From positions 1 to 7,602 of the forward strand of contig CAMENQ010000107.1 in NCBI GenBank assembly GCA_945928585.1: DNA of 7,602 nt, read 5' to 3'. Below the pieces are notes generated by a model that saw only the letters and a list, made by a program, of their open reading frames with translations, did no database searches and had not been told where the DNA came from. The position numbers and the translations under genes are program-made. Below, piece after piece: positions 6,552 to 7,602 of the stretch (its first letter is position 1; each line of letters starts with the position of its first letter). This stretch comes from an uncultured Roseburia sp. GTDB taxonomy: Bacteria > Bacillota > Clostridia > Lachnospirales > Lachnospiraceae.

Positions 6552-6908
6552 ATGACGTATTTATGGGCATTTATTGTAGGTGGTGCCATATGTGCCATCG
6601 TGCAGATATTTATAGATAAAACAAAGCTTATGCCGGGACGTATAATGGTAGGTCTTGTAGTCATAGGAGCCATACTTGGAGCAATTAACGTATACCAGCC
6701 CCTTATAGATTTTGCAGGAGCAGGTGCGGGAGTGCCGCTGTTAAGCTTTGGAAACAGCCTAATGAAAGGTGTAAAGGAGGCTGTGGACAGCGAGGGCTTT
6801 TTAGGTATATTTTTAGGTGGCTTTAAGGCGGGGGCAGCAGGTATATCGTCGGCGCTGATATTTGGATATATTGCTTCGCTTATATTTAATCCGAAGATGA
6901 AGGAGTAA
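6552..6908 (+). CDS. spoVAE: Stage V sporulation protein AE (SpoVAEb type)
   Basis: A 118-residue membrane protein paralogous to SpoVAC, part of the same dipicolinate transport complex. Helices lie at about 3-22, 30-50 and 88-112. The signature FAGAGAGVPLLSFGNSLMKGVKEAVDSEGFLGIFLGGF (about 54-91) parallels the GGAGTLVPITGFANS region of SpoVAC. The ribosome binding site AAGGAGGT lies directly before ATG 6552, 14 bases after the spoVAD stop, so it is in the operon. No spoVAEa or spoVAF follows, unlike Bacillus; a terminator-like hairpin ends the operon. Confidence 0.93.
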   Translation: MTYLWAFIVGGAICAIVQIFIDKTKLMPGRIMVGLVVIGAILGAINVYQPLIDFAGAGAGVPLLSFGNSLMKGVKEAVDSEGFLGIFLGGFKAGAAGISSALIFGYIASLIFNPKMKE

Positions 6909-6917
6909 ATTATTGTG

Positions 6918-6954
6918 AAAGGAACTGTCAATATTTTAGATTGGCAGTTCCTTT
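6918..6954 (+). terminator. Terminator-like hairpin after spoVAE
   Basis: AAAGGAACTGTCAA (6918-6931) pairs with TTGGCAGTTCCTTT (6941-6954), 14 pairs including one G-U, with a nine-base loop. It begins nine bases after the spoVAE stop. The following T-run is only three bases (CCTTTGC), so termination may be partial. Confidence 0.75.
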
Positions 6955-7294
6955 GCAAAAGCATACCATTAAGCAGGATGAAAATGAGGACAATGAAGAA
7001 AATAAAGACCATAAATATAAGGAAAATGGCGAAAAGAAAGACGAGGCAGACAAAAACGGCGAGATAATAAGAGTATATGATATAGAGCCAAATAACATTA
7101 CATCCATAGACCTTCCAAAAAGAAGCAGATATTATCAGGCAATTACGGATGTAAAGCTTTTAAGTGCAGGTGTAGATTATGACAAACTTCCGGAACTGAT
7201 TGCCATCTGGATACTTCCATATGACCCGTTTGGAAAGAATTATACAGAAAATGCAAAAGGTACTGCGAAGAAGTATATTTTCAAAAATACTTGA
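6941..7294 (+). pseudogene. Decayed fragment of an Rpn-family PD-(D/E)XK nuclease/transposase
   Basis: The frame is open from inside the spoVAE terminator to TGA 7292-7294. It has no ATG and no ribosome binding site; the only nominal start is a TTG in the hairpin arm, so I do not think it is translated as such. Residues about 43-100 match the core of the Rpn family abundant in Lachnospiraceae: IRVYDIEPNN (usual form YDIE/AxQ), DLPKRSRYYQAITDVKLLSAG, then ELIAIWILPYDPFGKN, and finally YIFKNT, where intact members have YTFKNTC and continue. The roughly 70-residue N-terminal part and everything after YIFKNT are missing. The Q of the D-E-x-Q catalytic motif is replaced in DIEPN. Residues about 11-40 are a Lys/Glu/Asp/Asn-rich stretch not seen in the family. 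The family comes from recalled motifs; the remnant status is from the sequence. Confidence 0.72.
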
Positions 7295-7300
7295 AAATAT
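7275..7300. repeat. AT-rich palindrome at the end of the Rpn remnant
   Basis: ATATTTTCAA (7275-7284) is an exact inverted copy of TTGAAAATAT (7291-7300), with a six-base spacer. It covers the last codons of the remnant and the -35 of the glyQS promoter. It could be an operator-like site, a weak hairpin or chance in AT-rich DNA. Confidence 0.45.
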
Positions 7301-7319
7301 CATAGGTTCATAGTAAAAT
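7291..7319 (+). promoter_or_regulatory. Sigma-A promoter for glycyl-tRNA synthetase
   Basis: TTGAAA (7291-7296) and TAAAAT (7314-7319) are separated by exactly 17 bases; each hexamer is one base from consensus (TTGACA, TATAAT). Transcription would start near 7326, giving a leader of about 45 bases to ATG 7371. The -35 overlaps the TGA of the Rpn remnant. Confidence 0.75.
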
Positions 7320-7338
7320 CATAAAAGAAAAATTTAGA

Positions 7339-7353
7339 GCCGTAATATACGGC
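7339..7353 (+). other. Short hairpin in the glyQS leader
   Basis: GCCGTA (7339-7344) pairs with TACGGC (7348-7353) around a three-base loop, six bases before GAGGA (7360-7364). The leader is far too short for a T-box, and no T-box features are seen. A modest effect on translation is possible. Confidence 0.4.
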
Positions 7354-7370
7354 GGAAATGAGGAATTACT

Positions 7371-7602
7371 ATGGAAAAGACAATGGAGAAAATCGTAGCA
7401 CTGGCAAAGAGCAGAGGCTTTGTATATCCGGGTTCGGAAATATATGGCGGTCTTGCAAATACATGGGACTACGGTAATCTTGGCGTTGAACTTAAAAATA
7501 ATGTAAAAAAGGCATGGTGGTCTAAATTTATACAGGAAAATCCATATAACGTAGGTGTAGACTGTGCCATTCTTATGAATCCACAGACATGGGTAGCTTC
7601 AG
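7371..7602 (+). CDS. glyQS: Glycyl-tRNA synthetase, single-chain type, N-terminal part (runs off the window)
   Basis: Class II aminoacyl-tRNA synthetase that joins glycine to tRNA-Gly, in the cytoplasm. The first 77 codons are present. [20 protein letters not shown] is followed by the diagnostic [18 protein letters not shown] (residues 21-38), then [17 protein letters not shown] and [16 protein letters not shown]. This is the homodimeric form found in many Firmicutes and in eukaryotes, not the separate alpha/beta chains (glyQ plus glyS) of E. coli or B. subtilis. GAGGA (7360-7364) lies six bases before ATG, and a good promoter is at 7291-7319. The frame is open to the window edge, so the C-terminal anticodon-binding part is not visible. 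Confidence 0.95.
   Translation, partial: MEKTMEKIVALAKSRGFVYPGSEIYGGLANTWDYGNLGVELKNNVKKAWWSKFIQENPYNVGVDCAILMNPQTWVAS

Noticed and set aside
6978..7067. 29-codon basic peptide starting at ATG 6978
   Set aside because: There is no convincing ribosome binding site. The Lys/Arg content is just the shifted reading of the A-rich stretch in the Rpn remnant.
7295..7370. T-box riboswitch upstream of glycyl-tRNA synthetase
   Set aside because: The leader is only about 45 bases, with one six-pair hairpin. There is no room for the specifier stem, antiterminator or T-box sequence.

Overview
The window looks like chromosomal DNA from a low-GC, spore-forming, fermentative Firmicute. A Clostridia member, probably Lachnospiraceae, fits best. 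The reasons are the pyruvate formate-lyase genes, a spoVA sporulation operon with strong AGGAGG-type ribosome binding sites, a fragment of a Lachnospiraceae-type Rpn/PD-(D/E)XK nuclease, and the single-chain glycyl-tRNA synthetase. The genus call is inference only.

Region 1 (1-3500), anaerobic pyruvate cleavage. A pyruvate formate-lyase (PFL) large chain (31-2118) carries the Cys-Cys active site but stops just where the C-terminal glycyl-radical domain should begin. That domain, with the radical glycine in RVSGYAVNF, is a separate 83-residue gene (2215-2466) with its own ribosome binding site. A strong terminator follows, then pflA, the radical SAM activating enzyme (2634-3398). PFL here therefore appears to be a two-subunit enzyme, which is the most striking feature of the window. 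A 29-bp perfect hairpin lies downstream of pflA.

Region 2 (3500-6960), spore dipicolinic acid uptake. A 49-codon membrane peptide gene that I do not recognise leads into spoVAA, spoVAB, spoVAC, spoVAD and spoVAE, all on the + strand and closely packed. Their products form the channel and binding machinery that moves Ca-dipicolinate into the forespore and out again at germination. The two widest gaps, on either side of spoVAC, contain nested hairpins and an inverted repeat that look like a small inserted palindromic element. A terminator-like hairpin ends the operon. No spoVAEa or spoVAF follows.

Region 3 (6941-7602). A decayed internal fragment of an Rpn-family nuclease/transposase lies between the spoVA terminator and the start of glycyl-tRNA synthetase, which runs off the window. 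A good sigma-A promoter for the synthetase overlaps the last codons of the fragment.
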